NCBI RefSeq assembly: GCF_037975245.1
Contig: NC_092576.1
Location: 26,425,611-26,489,610 of the forward strand
From: Apostichopus japonicus
Lineage: Eukaryota > Echinodermata > Holothuroidea > Aspidochirotida > Stichopodidae
DNA length: 64,000 nt
Direction of reading: 5' to 3'
Part shown: piece by piece, positions 10,840-21,243 of the stretch
How positions within the stretch are numbered: the stretch's first letter is position 1
How the letters are laid out: each line of letters starts with the position of its first letter
Notes under the pieces: model-generated
Seen by the model: the letters and a program-made list of their open reading frames with translations, nothing else
What the model was told of the DNA's origin: nothing
Databases searched by the model: none
Made by a program: the position numbers and the translations under genes

Positions 10840-11447
10840 AACAACCTACAAAGATATCATTGGCGATTGGGTGATGGACTGTGCCCTAGGACCGGCTGTG
10901 ACAGCTTAGAGAGTACTGCTCATGTTTTTTGGCATTGTTGCTTTGTAGTAAACTTATGGGAGTGGTTCCAGACCTGGACCGACCGTGTTACCGGAGACCG
11001 TTCATGGTCGGTAGGGCAGGGCTTTATTTTATATGGGGTAAACCCTCCAGTTTGTTCTGTAGCTGTGTTGCACCGCATCATTGTAAAAAAACATGTTTGG
11101 CGGAATAGATGTAATTTGGTTTTTAGGGGAAATTTGCCAGTTGGCAGGCAGTCCTGACATTCGCCTTAAAATGGAAGGCGATTTTGGCCGTTCATCTGGG
11201 GCTGCCTTTTTTGGACGCTGGTGTGCTGGGGAGGGGTTTTTCGTTTCGCTGCGTGCGGGTCGTCCTTTTGTAGGTTTTTTAATGTTTGAGTGGGGGGTTG
11301 GGCGTTTTGTCTCTGCAGGTCGGCGGGCGTATGTTTATTGGCTCGCTAGACCTGAGTTTCGTTTGTCAGAATCACAGAATGGGATGGTTCGGTAGTGCCG
11401 TTCGGCCGTGACGTTTTGTATCCCGCATGGCGGGTCACGTAAAAAGC
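10840..11447 (+). mobile_element. 5'-truncated retrotransposon copy (copy 1 family)
   Basis: From aacctacaaagatatcattgg the sequence follows the last part of ORF2 and the 3' UTR of copy 1 (9920-10552) with scattered substitutions and small deletions, to the same hairpin and ACGTAAAAAGC tail. The 9-mer acattgtaa flanks it at 10831-10839 and 11448-11456, a target-site duplication. The 5' truncation inside ORF2 is the usual product of incomplete reverse transcription. The C-terminal zinc motif (CPRTGC..H..C) is still readable. Confidence 0.9.
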
Positions 11448-11646
11448 ACATTGTAAGGAATCAGAAGGGACACATGTGTTTTTTTTTTCTTTGCTGTGTT
11501 GCTGTCCTAAGATTCTCATTTGTAGTGACCCGCAATTTCTTGAGTCTTTTATCTCTTCTCTGGCCCTCCTCAGAACATGTTATGAGATATGCATCAGCCA
11601 TTCATGCCAAAGGAGCTGCGCTGAAGAACTGTTGGGGGTTAGTAGA

Positions 11647-12127
11647 TTACTGTCCGTCCAAATTGCAGACCGAAAGAGCACCAAAGGTTACGTAACAATG
11701 GTCACAAGAGGGAACATGCATTGAAGTACCAATCTGTGACAGCTGCCAATGGTCTAGTTGCCAATCTTTTTGGGCCTAAAGAGGGAAGGCGACATGATTC
11801 TTTCCTCTTGCGAGAGTCAGGCCTGTTGACTGAATTGGAAAGTAGGTCATATGATACACTGGGGGATACTTTATGTATTTATGGTGACACTGCATATGCA
11901 TTGAGGGCCCACTTACAAGGCCCCTCGAAGGTAGCCTTACAAATGACCAAAAGCTGTACAACCATTCAATTAGTGTGAGAGTTTCAGTCGAGTGGGTATT
12001 TGAAGACACGATTACTTTCTTCAAATCAACAGATTTCAAAAAGAATCCAAAAATTGGACTTTCAGTCTATGGTAAAATGTACAGATTCAGGCATACTTTC
12101 CAATGCACATACTTGTTGATATGGTAA
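11647..12127 (+). pseudogene. PIF/Harbinger-type transposase remnant
   Basis: Translating from 11665 gives a CRPKEHQR..NNGHKREHALKYQ segment, then GLVANLFGPKEGRRHDSFLL and a YGDTAY motif near 11880. After a one-base shift near 11940 comes SVRVSVEWVF near 11970-12005. This order (RP..Q..YNGHKR, GP.EGRRHD, GD.AY, SVEW) is that of the DDE nuclease of the Harbinger/HARBI1 family. GDTAY would hold the second acidic residue and SVEW the Glu. Where the first Asp is expected (usually in a DGT motif before RP) two TAG codons are found, so the gene is dead. The retrotransposon tail ending at 11447 is inserted just upstream. No terminal repeats could be assigned. Confidence 0.75.
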
Positions 12128-12324
12128 CTCAACATTACATTTTTTTTCTCGAATTGTAGCCACCCACATTACAGCAATATTTTCAAAGGTAATTTGGGGT
12201 CTGTTTAGACCAGCAAATCATAATTGTCATGGTCTAATATGTCTGTTACATTTGAAATGCAAGGGTACCCAGTCCTATTGGTTTGTAAAAATACAAAGTA
12301 TATCAAACGAAGTTTCACTGAAAT

Positions 12325-12445
12325 ATAAATATTCAAGTGAAATATAATGTACTATATATAATGTACATATATATATGGTTCCAGTGAAATATAATGTATA
12401 TATATAAGGTGCAATATATAATGCAGAATATATATATACATTATA
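12325..12445. repeat. AT-rich palindromic low-complexity tract
   Basis: Multiple tatata runs alternate with three copies of gtgaaatataatgta or close variants. Several stretches are self-complementary and could form cruciforms. A related short tract (tataatgtacaatatatatata) is at about 13439-13462. Confidence 0.6.
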
Positions 12446-13551
12446 TATAATTGTTACGAGAGCCCATTGTAGCCTAACGCTAGTCACTGCTAGTGAGAAA
12501 AGTAATGCTATAATAAAGGAAGTATTTGAAATGGCCTACGTGACAAATCAATATCTGAGAAATAAGTTCAGGTTACCGTGTCAGAATGTTATTTATGTAA
12601 TGAGCAACACACGATTATTGTGGTATATTCATTATGATGACACGCTGGTCTCGGTTACCCGTCGGTTTACGTGGAATCCCGGTGTACGCTATATGCTCAC
12701 ATCTTCGTGGTTTCTCTGGAATGTTCGCGAGATATGCAAAGGACTTCGGGGAACGGAGAAACTGGGTGGAGTTGTTACTGAGGTTTATCGAGAAAGATCC
12801 AGATGATTCTTGACATGGCGAATCGTACAAAAACCATCCCCAGATCGGAAAGGCTCTGTTTTTGAACGAATACAAGAGATGACACATATTATAACATTGT
12901 ACTATATATCAGTGCTCAACTGCCAGTAGTTTCTGAGGAATTGAGATATCGATACAAAGATTGATTCTACACTTCCATTCAGAAGTTTTCGTTACGCCAG
13001 GAGTTGGTGGCTATAAAGCTGATTTTGGACTGACTCTGGTAATATTTAATCGGCGAGAAGGTCGACTTGTGCTTCACTCGATTGTGGCTGGAAGTGCGTC
13101 TTCTATATTTGAGCATCGCCGGAAAGGTGACTGCTGTTTCTGGGATCGCGAGAAAGTACGTCGAGGACTAGTGAATTTCGCGGTACAACGGATCGAGAAT
13201 CGTCGTCATGAAGGACGTGGCCGCTGAGGGATATCGTCGTTGGAAGAGACCAGCGTATTTTAAAGTGTATCCTATCCCGTTAAGTTTGTTGTTGGTTCTA
13301 ACTCCATTGATCAATATAGTTTTCGTTCTCATTAAAATTCTGTAGACTCGTCAATTTGCCTGTGTTCCTTCCAGAAACGAACCCAGGCTTGTTTCCAGTT
13401 AAAAATTAATTATCGAGACCTCTCGCATTCCAACGTAACATAATGTACAATATATATATATACAATTTTTTAAATTGTTATGGGCATGCTTTACCTCTTG
13501 CATATTCACCATTACAATTAGTGACGACGTCATCTCTACGTCATCGCCCTC
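12446..13551. other. Stretch without a recognised gene
   Basis: Two frames of about 90 codons are open here (12531-12806 and 12961-13227, plus strand), but neither shows a domain, a good splice context or biased composition. I do not call them genes. Confidence 0.4.
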
Positions 13552-13875
13552 GTGTACGATCGTCAGCAAGGTGAGAGATCGGATGAAAGTGATGAAGTGG
13601 GTGATGGTGAAAATCTAGTGCAATGTAATGTTGCAGACTGGGTCATTGTAAGGTATGATGGCACCTTATATCCTAGTGAGGTGTTGTCTGTCACAGGTGC
13701 ATATGTGTCAGTTCATGCAATGACCAAATCTGGCGGTTACTGGAAATGGCCAGAGGATGTCGCATTAGACAAAGATGCAGAAGAAAATGTGCTGCGCAAA
13801 ATTTCAGCACCAGTTGGTTCCAGGGGACAGTTCAAATGCATTGAGATGTCGAAAATCCATGATCAAAACTGTTAG
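13552..13875 (+). CDS. Unrecognised ORF or exon with WKWP motif
   Basis: The open frame of about 107 codons has an acidic beginning (SDESDEVGDGE) followed by ADWVIVRYDGTLYPSEV, then VSVHAMTKSGGYWKWP and a late RGQFKC segment. The aromatic-rich W..V.YDG.LYP...V...V..M...G.W.WP pattern resembles small SH3/tudor-like barrels that I associate with transposon-linked metazoan proteins, but I cannot name the family. There is no ATG near the start: the frame opens at a GTG, so this is probably one exon or a fragment. It could also be chance, although the composition looks protein-like. Confidence 0.35.
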   Translation: MYDRQQGERSDESDEVGDGENLVQCNVADWVIVRYDGTLYPSEVLSVTGAYVSVHAMTKSGGYWKWPEDVALDKDAEENVLRKISAPVGSRGQFKCIEMSKIHDQNC

Positions 13876-14587
13876 CAAGGACGCTGCAAATGTTTTCCTC
13901 TTTTTCAAAGTGGTTTGCAATTTACTGGAAGTACTGTTCTTACATGTAATTCTGAGTTGTTCAATTTAACAGTTGAAGGAAATAAATTGATTGGCTATTG
14001 TGCAAGTGAGCTTGGGGATACAGTAACTTGTTATATTACTGTCTATTTTTTGGTTTACAGGATGAATGAATTGTAACCAAATAATAGCATTCTTGATACT
14101 AAGTGTACAGTATTCTGTGCAGTTTACGAGCAGGAATTGATCAATTGAGAATAGAATTGTGTAATATAAACTTAAATGAAGGGGTGTGAAATTTTCCAGC
14201 ATCTTGCAGAGGCTACTATGGCAAAACACTAATGTTAGGTCTGTACTACCGCATGCATTAATTCTATTAATTTGTCTATTAATTTGTTGACAGTAAATTT
14301 GAGAGTTTTTGGGTCTTATTGTGATGGGTGATGAAGTATTTTATTTGAAATTGCCAAAAAATGAAATGTTGGCAGACTCTGCAAAAATTACTTATCAATT
14401 GACGAATCTTCAGCTTTAGCAGGTACTGGAACTTTTGAATGCAACTAGAAAATGCTCATAAACATTTTAGAAAATGCTAATAGACTATCAATCTACATGC
14501 AATACGAAAGCAATGGACAGAATACCGTCCCGTCTCAATTCCGTCCCGTCGCAGGTAACACATTTTATAGACGCATACTTCTATTTT
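13876..14587. other. Non-coding stretch
   Basis: AT-rich, no domain or splice-supported exon seen. Confidence 0.4.
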
Positions 14588-14989
14588 TTCCATTCGTTGT
14601 GCCAGGGGGTGCCAAAGTGAAATGCGCTCAATATGCAGATGACGTGACATGTGTTGTTTCGAGTCTCGGCTCCTTTCACGCACTCTCGCAGGATGTATCT
14701 ATTTTTGAGAGAGCTACCGGGGCGAAGTTGAATCCAGAAAAGACAAAGGGCCTTCGTCCCGGTAGCTGGAGATACAGAGACTTACCATTCGGTGCGTCGT
14801 GGTCGCATCAGAATATCAAAATTAATGGTATATGGTTCGGCTACGATGCATCTTGTGATGTCACCTGGAACGAGAGGGCTGGGGTATTTCAGAGCAGACT
14901 CGAAACCTTTGGCACCCGCTGGCTTTCGATCTTCGGGAAAGTCACCGTTATTAATCGTTTCGTTTCGCCCATCTTGTGGTACCCGGGCG

Positions 14990-15597
14990 GCGATTTTTTT
15001 TTTCCCAAACAAGTTCTCAATTGTGTATAAATAGTCGCTCATGATTGGTCGGAAAAGTTTCGTGATAACAATAAAACCCTTCACTTCTTGGTTATCAAAA
15101 TGTCTGCATCCATTCGTTGCAACGAAGATATACCCGTTTAAAATTACCCGCAGCTTTTCGTAAATATATGTAGATGTGTTTGGAATTGGTTTAGACATAA
15201 TGAGCACACTAGTATTGTATGATCTACTTTGATCGAAGATTTCTGTGAAAGCATTTATCGATAACATCGGACAGTGAAAGTTTCGTACAGGGGTACATAA
15301 CACATGCGATATAGGCCTATATGTATTATAACTGTGTACACAGTGCAGTGACGGAAATACATCATACTGTAGCATGGTGGGCTCATAATTGACACACTTA
15401 AGGATTTGATGAACGATTTCTATCAAGGAAAAATCAAAATCACTCAACTGTATGTCTTTTTCATATGTGTGGTTCCTCAGAAATGTAATGATCTCAATAT
15501 ATTTATTGTTCTGTGCATATGCAACGTACAATTGAGCAGAACTTGACCACAAAATGTCTGCCGTGTCAAGTTCTTTCATACCCCTAAATCGACACAT
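14990..15597 (-). CDS. Unrecognised ORF inside the TIR transposon
   Basis: A minus-strand frame of about 200 codons starts at ATG 15597 (MCRFRGMKELDTADILW) and stays open through the left terminal inverted repeat, which it translates as ENLFGKKK, into the retrotransposon beyond. A splice acceptor-like ctacag lies just upstream (15613-15618) and the frame is open to it (LAYRRMCRFRG), so this may be the last exon of a longer gene. The translation has no DDE-type motif, zinc finger or other domain that I recognise. It could be a captured host exon, an unfamiliar transposase fragment or a chance frame. Its length in AT-rich DNA argues mildly for real coding ancestry. Confidence 0.4.
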
Positions 15598-16347
15598 TCG
15601 TCGATAAGCTAACTGTAGTGAAGGCTTTAGTATACATCCATTGACTTTAGATGCTGTTTGCTATACTTTGAGCCTGTAAGCTTAGACAGATCAAGTCCCA
15701 GAGAGTAGTGTTGTCCATGATATTGAGGAAATGTTTGTTAGTTTTAGGGTGCAAGATTTCCAAATGCCCAAAAACTGAACGTACAAAACCGGGGGGAAGG
15801 GTGTTAAAAGCTAAAAAATTCCACAATTTGGTCATCAAATAGCTGAAATGGATTCAAACTCATGAAATATGTAATTCTGCTTGACTGCAAAAAGTTTAGG
15901 TGGCCTGCTGTATCGTTGCTAGTAATAATTGAAGGCGCGTCAATTACGGGGGTGCGTAAATTATTAAGCCTTCACTATACACTAAACTGTTTTGCGTATA
16001 TTCATTCAAGGCTGAACTCGCGTCGTGAAGTTGATTTTGGTGTAGGCCTACCCATTCCACGAAAGGAATTCCGATTTCAATAGAACGGCTGACGAATCTT
16101 GGATGGCGTAAACACGAAACCGATAGAATGTAGCGTATGTATCATAAGTAAGGTCAACATGTTATCCAAGCATTAAAAGTAAAAGTTAGGGCGTTTGCAG
16201 GGAAACCGCGTAACAAGACTTTATTAAGTGTCAGTGTGTAACTCAGTGTATGTCTTCGAACTATCAAGCGTTTGATGCTGACGTCACGAGCAATCTGATT
16301 GGCTGACAACTCCGTAATTGAGAACCTGTTTGGGAAAAAAAATTCGC
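14990..16347. mobile_element. 1358-bp TIR transposon with 9-bp target duplication
   Basis: Left end gcga, then T(10), then cccaaacaagttctcaatt (14990-15022). The right end, read in reverse complement, is gcgaa, T(8), cccaaacaggttctcaatt (16347-16316). These ~32-bp terminal inverted repeats differ by about two bases. The flanking 9-mer acccgggcg occurs at 14981-14989 and 16348-16356. The uninterrupted sequence is present once in copy 1 at about 9389-9397, which proves insertion. An 8-9 bp duplication fits Mutator-like, Merlin, hAT or P elements. The terminal bases GCGA do not look like the hAT consensus, and 9 bp favours a Mutator-like or Merlin-like origin, but the superfamily is unresolved. 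Both ends also carry a nearby gattgg (inverted CCAAT). Confidence 0.9.
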
Positions 16348-16815
16348 ACCCGGGCGCGGTGTACCCAATTCCGCGTCGCGTGCTGGTGCGGTTGGAGAGG
16401 GCGATTTTTTCATTCATATGGTCTGGTGGTACAGAGCTGGTCAAGAGGGCGGTATTGTACCAAAAACTGGAGAAGGGTGGGGGGGACTAGGGGTGGTTCA
16501 TCTGGGAAGTAAGTTAACTTGTTTGTTATTTAAGCAAGTGTTGATACCGGTAATTGACCCAGGGTTGCCTTGCTGATATTTTGTACGTTTTGGGGGCGGA
16601 TTGCACTTGCTGCGTCGACGGGTTCCGGCGCTGTTTAGCAACGGAGAACCGCATAGTAGCACACCAAGCAGAGTGGTGCGTGTCATTTGCTCCGCTCTTA
16701 TTGAGTTGCCCCCTGTTGACCTGTCACGAACGGCCCTCGTTCTCAGTTCCTTGCGGGATAGGGCCTTGAATGCAATTTTTGTACAGGGACGTCATCCTGT
16801 CGAAGTATGGCGTTC

Positions 16816-16965
16816 TTCACATCTCCGCAATCTTCATATTTTTAGGAAGAATTTGAGGACTTTTTTCAATATAATTTTAAACTTTAGCATATTATGCTGT
16901 ACAGCGCATTGAGATTTCATGGAAAGCGCTTTATACGGAGATTTATATTATTATTTATTAACAGC
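16816..16965 (+). repeat. LINE/SINE-like 3' tail with ATT repeats
   Basis: The stretch tgtacagcgcattgagat, then aaagcgctttatacgg, then (att/tta)n to about 16960 is the typical tail of CR1/L2-mobilised elements in animals (gcgctttat followed by trinucleotide repeats). The body upstream is short and undefined. Confidence 0.5.
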
Positions 16966-17059
16966 TTTCAGAATTTAGAAGCTAAGTAATGTTTATAGTT
17001 TTTATACTGTTGTTTAATTCCTTAAAATATTGCTTACTTTGTTTGTTGACTATATAACA

Positions 17060-19660
17060 ATGCCCAAAGAAGGTTATGGCGACATTTTGCACCCTGAAAG
17101 ACCAAGTGGACCATGTAAGGTTTGTTTGAAAGAAAAGCCACGTTACTGGCCCATTAGGCAAGCATTACCCAGACATGTTCAAACAATAATTAATCTTCGT
17201 TTCGTGAATTGTAGTGATGATCACTGCATTTTTAAAGCTTGCAAGAAATACCACGCAGATTCTAAGCATAGTTCAAAGCGTAGTGTTAAAAGATCATTAT
17301 CTCAGAGTTGTGTTGTGGAGCAAAATATGCAGAAGCTCCACCAAACTAATGTGTTATCTTTTCATATATATGGCCTAGATTTGTCACCGGAAAGTGCTAC
17401 TCCATCAACCTCGTTACCACGTTATGTCACCATAATCACTGCAGCATCGGAACCAGTCTTCTGTCAAACATTGTACATAACTTGTGTAGCAAAGTTAGTG
17501 CTGCTCGATCATATTGTGTGTATGTCATGCAAAGGGAAGAGTTAAAAGGTGCAGAAAGCTTCAACTTATGTACTGTTTGCCATGCTTCTGTACTAGGTAT
17601 TAAAAAGGGAATCCAATCGTTGCAGTAAGCCATATTTGTTATCTGTTACAGCCTTTCATTGAAGCCTCAGCTGGTTTCAGTTGACGACTTTGCTTTTGCT
17701 CATACTATATCTGAGATTGGTAGAGAATTACTTAATGACAAGGCATTGTTAATTTAAAATGCATTTAATGACTACTGTTTTAACCTTAAGCAAGTTGTGT
17801 CCTCTGCAGGTTTACAGGCACTCACCTTACTTTATACAATCAGGCATCGTCTCAAACTGTTCAAGCTGAACCACCAACTTCTACTTCAGTACAATCTTTG
17901 TGGAACATGCATCTTTCTGACAATTCAAGTGAAATAAAAACTTGTCTGCAAGTGCCAGAGATATTTCTCAGGACAAGTCCATATCGTACAGTTTGAAGAC
18001 ATTGATTTCGGTTCTGAAATTTAACGTATTCCTGCTGTCGTGTGGAATTTTGTTCAAACATGCACACAGGGTACATCAGAACTTTCAGGAAGCCATTTAA
18101 ATAGCAGATTTAACTGTGGTGAGCACTTTCTTTCTGATACTCATCTATCCGAGGCAGTCAGTTGGTCAAAGTTTATGGAACGTTATCTTATTGTTTGTAT
18201 TTTTGGTATATAACTAATGAATGTTGGTTTAGTCATTTTCACATGGCTATCTCTGACCTGGTTGATTGGTTTATATCTTCCTGAACTATAGGCTTCAATT
18301 ACCTCTCAAACTTGGTATAACTCTGTCTAAAAGCACTTTTTCTTCTTTTTCAAACCACCATTTCAAAGGCTGAAAGGAAGGTTAAGCCAGTTAGTCTTTG
18401 AAACAGTTTCCGTGTGGCATCAGCGGACATAATCGATAGGAATAGTGCTTATGCATCTGTTAGAGTTGGTCAGGCCAATAGGGGTTTTCCTGCAACTTCT
18501 GTTAAGTCTGTTGAACCGTTGCATGTAACAACTTCTATTGACAGTGCTGCAGGTAAGTCAGTACATAGTTATAATTCAGTAGCTAAACGCAGTAATTTAT
18601 CAGTTGATGACATCAGGGATTATCAAGCCTCTTCAAACCAAACTTATTCAGCAGTTATGTTTTTTAGGAATCCTCTTCGAATCCTTTCAATTAATGATTT
18701 TTGTCTCTGAAAGTGAAGCAACTGGTCTCTTTTTTTGAAAGTTTTTGGTTACATGCTTGTCAAGCAGTTGCAGTACTCTAGACATCCACACATTGTCATC
18801 TCAGATCTGAAAACATATTTCACAGACCCGGATTGTCCCACAGAGAAGTCAACAATACAGGACATTTCTATTCTACCTGACCCAGCTGAAAGTCAGCAGA
18901 CTATTCTCAATGTTTTAGACATACGTTATCAGAAGCACCAAGTTGGTTCGCAGATACAGCACTTGGATGTTCCTGGTGACATATGATGTTATCCTTGACT
19001 TGAAACGACTGTACGGCGAAGAACTAGACTGGGCGATCCCATATATCGGAGAGTGGCACCTCTTGAAACACAGTCAGCCACCTTTAATTAAACTGTACTC
19101 AGATGCTGGCCTGAAGACACCTTTGTCCCATTTTCATAAAGGTAAACCCTGCAAATCGTTCTTTGTGCTTCTGGTTTAAGAAAACCCATCACTCTATTTT
19201 GCAGTCATGGGAGGTACTGTATAGGCACAGTCCATTTCCGATAAGTGTAGACTTGACCAGAAGAAGTCTAATCGGTTTTCAACTGTCTTCAATAGTCCAT
19301 TGATACATCTTGAGGCTGTTTACATTACATTTAAGGGACTTCTTCAGTCGAGGTGTATGTCAGACACAACCTTTCAGTTTTGGTCAAATTTCTGTTTGAG
19401 AGACATTATGCTTTATCGAGGTTTGTATGCTTTTGCTGCAGCAACCATAACCAGTGTGTAGCGCTAGATGAAGCTCATAAGATCGGCATTAACAAAGAAG
19501 TGAAAATGGCCATGATTGCAACCGATCCTCAAGGACTCAATAGACTAATGCATTATTTACCTTTCAGGGCAGGTGTAACCAATAACTTAGCAAAGCAGGT
19601 GTTACCTTTCCATGGTTCTTTACAAGGTGATTCAGCCAATATTCGATGCTAGAAATTAAG
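17060..19660 (+). pseudogene. Decayed gene resembling DUF6589 proteins
   Basis: Several fragments line up in order on the plus strand. From 17060 comes MPKEGYGDIL with CKVC, C and C pairs suggesting a zinc-binding start. Near 17540 is SFNLCTVCHASVLGIKKGI. From 18410 there is a Ser-rich segment. From 18735 a stretch has HPHIVISDLKTYF. Near 19000-19130 comes LKRLYGEELDWAIPYIGEWHLLKHSQPPLIKLYSDAGL. Near 19470 comes DEAHKIGINKEVKM. The LYG-E-W-(I/L)P-G-WH-LK-SQ..L-K-Y-DAGL pattern is what I recall from DUF6589-type transposon-derived proteins of invertebrates. Frames change between fragments and stops intervene, so introns and decay are mixed. Family assignment is tentative and the reaction is unknown. 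Confidence 0.4.
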
Positions 19661-20240
19661 ACAGTCTAAAGTGTTTAGCATCTCAGATCGAGTAGCCCTT
19701 GTCCATTGTTTGGTGAGGTGGCAAGCTCCATTGTTACTACCGATCTTACTACTTTATGAGCTGGTGAGGTAGACTTTATTTCTAATTTTCATGTTTTTTC
19801 ATGTTTTATCATAGCAGAAGCTTCTGCTACACCCTCCAGAAAGCGAAGGAACCGAAGGAACCTTCACACTTTTGCAGATAAGAAGAAAACAACCATCAAG
19901 AAGCGCCAAGAACTATATACAATATCATAAGATGCAAAGTGTGACTTCTCGATTGTTTGTGATGGTCAAATGATTAGGACCAAATAATGTTGTTTACCTC
20001 GGTCTGGAGTTAAATATACCTTGTTGGCGAAGAAATTCTTGTTCGCATTATTAGTAAAATAATCTGCACTCAAATTCCTCTTCAGGCAAGCTGATTATTT
20101 TAATCAAAATGTGAAAAAGACCATCTGTACGGCTCTTATTTTTTTTCTGTTCGATTATTCCATGTCATCTTGGTAAGGAGGTATATCTAAGTACCACGCT
20201 TATAGATCACAATGTGCCCAAAACAAAGTTACCAGATTCA
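19661..20240. other. Mostly non-coding; basic-rich fragment near 19820
   Basis: Around 19815-19920 the plus strand reads a basic segment (PSRKRRNRRN) that may be the C-terminal end of the preceding decayed gene. Nothing else is recognised. Confidence 0.35.
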
Positions 20241-20244
20241 TTGC

Positions 20245-20540
20245 CCCTGTCGAAAAAAGGCCCTTGCCGCGACCAGTTCCAGCCACTTCGCAGCAACTAG
20301 TTGCAGCGCAGACGCTGCGACTTCACTTTTCACATGTAAATGAGGTTTGTGGCGACTTCGCCGGAAAGGTGCCTGCAGCGACTTCGCAGGAAAGGGGCTT
20401 GCAGCGACTTCACTTTTCACATGCAAATGAGGCTTGTGGCGACTTAGCAGGAAAGGAGTTTGCTGCGACTTAGCAAGGAAAGGGGCTTACAGGGACTTCC
20501 CTGGAGAGGTGCTTGCAATGATTTTGCAGGAGAGTTTAAT
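20245..20540 (+). repeat. Left subterminal repeat array (ACTTCGCAGGAAAGG)
   Basis: About ten degenerate units with core gcgacttcgcaggaaagg. Two larger units of about 95 bp also contain acttttcacatgyaaatgagg. The exact 15-mer acttcgcaggaaagg at 20381-20395 recurs inverted at 30972-30986. Likely transposase or accessory-protein binding sites (inference). Confidence 0.75.
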
Positions 20541-20996
20541 TGCTGTAATGCTAAGAGACTATTGGAGAACCTGATTATATATGGCATATATAGGATGTTT
20601 CACGCATATTTTTTACAGGGGCAATTGTTAGACATCTATTCATCATCGGAAGAACTTTGTAGGTGTAAACTACTTTATTTTAATTTCTACTCTGTTAATT
20701 GTAAAATTTCTTATACTAATACTGTCTATTCTACCTCTGTCCATGAGTGTATTTCTTCAAAGGCAAGAAATTGCCTAACGCATGAGTATGCACAAGTGCA
20801 CTTTAGTAAATACAGTGTGATTACAAACTAAAAGACTTAACCACTTTGCATATCTAAGCAAATTAATTACAACCATGTGACTATTTTATTCAAAATTGTA
20901 CACATTGAGAAGAGATTGCAATGCATAAAGTTGGAAAAGAGATGTACCAAATTTTGCAGGAGGATTGGACGTAGTTCAGAGATACTTTTTACATAA
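20541..20996. other. Non-coding stretch
   Basis: AT-rich; an open frame of about 120 codons (20460-20831) overlaps the repeat array and shows no domain. Possibly the 3' flank of the BEN-domain gene. Confidence 0.4.
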
Positions 20997-21002
20997 CTGT
21001 AC

Positions 21003-21216
21003 AGTATCCCTCCAAATCAGCTATAAATATTCCCCTGCAAAGATATCCACTTATAACTGCCTCAGCAGTAGCAATTTCCACCAGAATTGTCTTTAATCTG
21101 CAGAAAAAAAGGTTTATATTTTAATTTTCCCTTAAAAGTGGATATCAACTTAAGAGGCAGTTTTCACAGGAAATATTTGCATGATGTATATTAATAGCTG
21201 ATTTGGAGGGACACTG
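21003..21216. mobile_element. Tc1/mariner-type MITE
   Basis: The ends cagtatccctccaaatcagc and, in reverse complement, cagtgtccctccaaatcagc form terminal inverted repeats of about 30 bp that extend into ctatwaatat. TA dinucleotides flank both ends, consistent with a TA target duplication. The interior is about 150 bp with further weaker inverted similarity (gatatcca..tta..ctgcctc) and no coding capacity. It sits beside the last exon of the BEN-domain gene. Confidence 0.8.
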
Positions 21217-21243
21217 TACAGAAACGAATATTAAATGAAACTC

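Larger units (their letters stand above)
14588..16815 (+). mobile_element. Retrotransposon fragment split by a DNA transposon
   Basis: Bases 14588-14989 correspond to ORF2 of copy 1 from about 8993 to 9397, including the YADD motif. Homology resumes at 16348-16357 and runs to about 16815, matching copy 1 to about 9850. It lacks both ends: the 5' side starts in the RT domain and the 3' side stops before the zinc motif, so it is not a simple 5'-truncated insertion. The interruption is the element at 14990-16347. A few frameshifts are present in the second half. Confidence 0.9.

Noticed and set aside
14782..14989. C-terminal extension of the minus-strand ORF into the retrotransposon
   Set aside because: The part beyond the TIR is antisense RT sequence and cannot belong to the transposon gene.
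14452..15030. 192-codon plus-strand frame ending in the TIR element
   Set aside because: Middle part is the retrotransposon RT fragment; both ends are chance extensions into flanking DNA and the transposon end.
16154..16444. 96-codon minus-strand frame at the right end of the TIR element
   Set aside because: Half is antisense retrotransposon and half is TIR; no protein-like feature.
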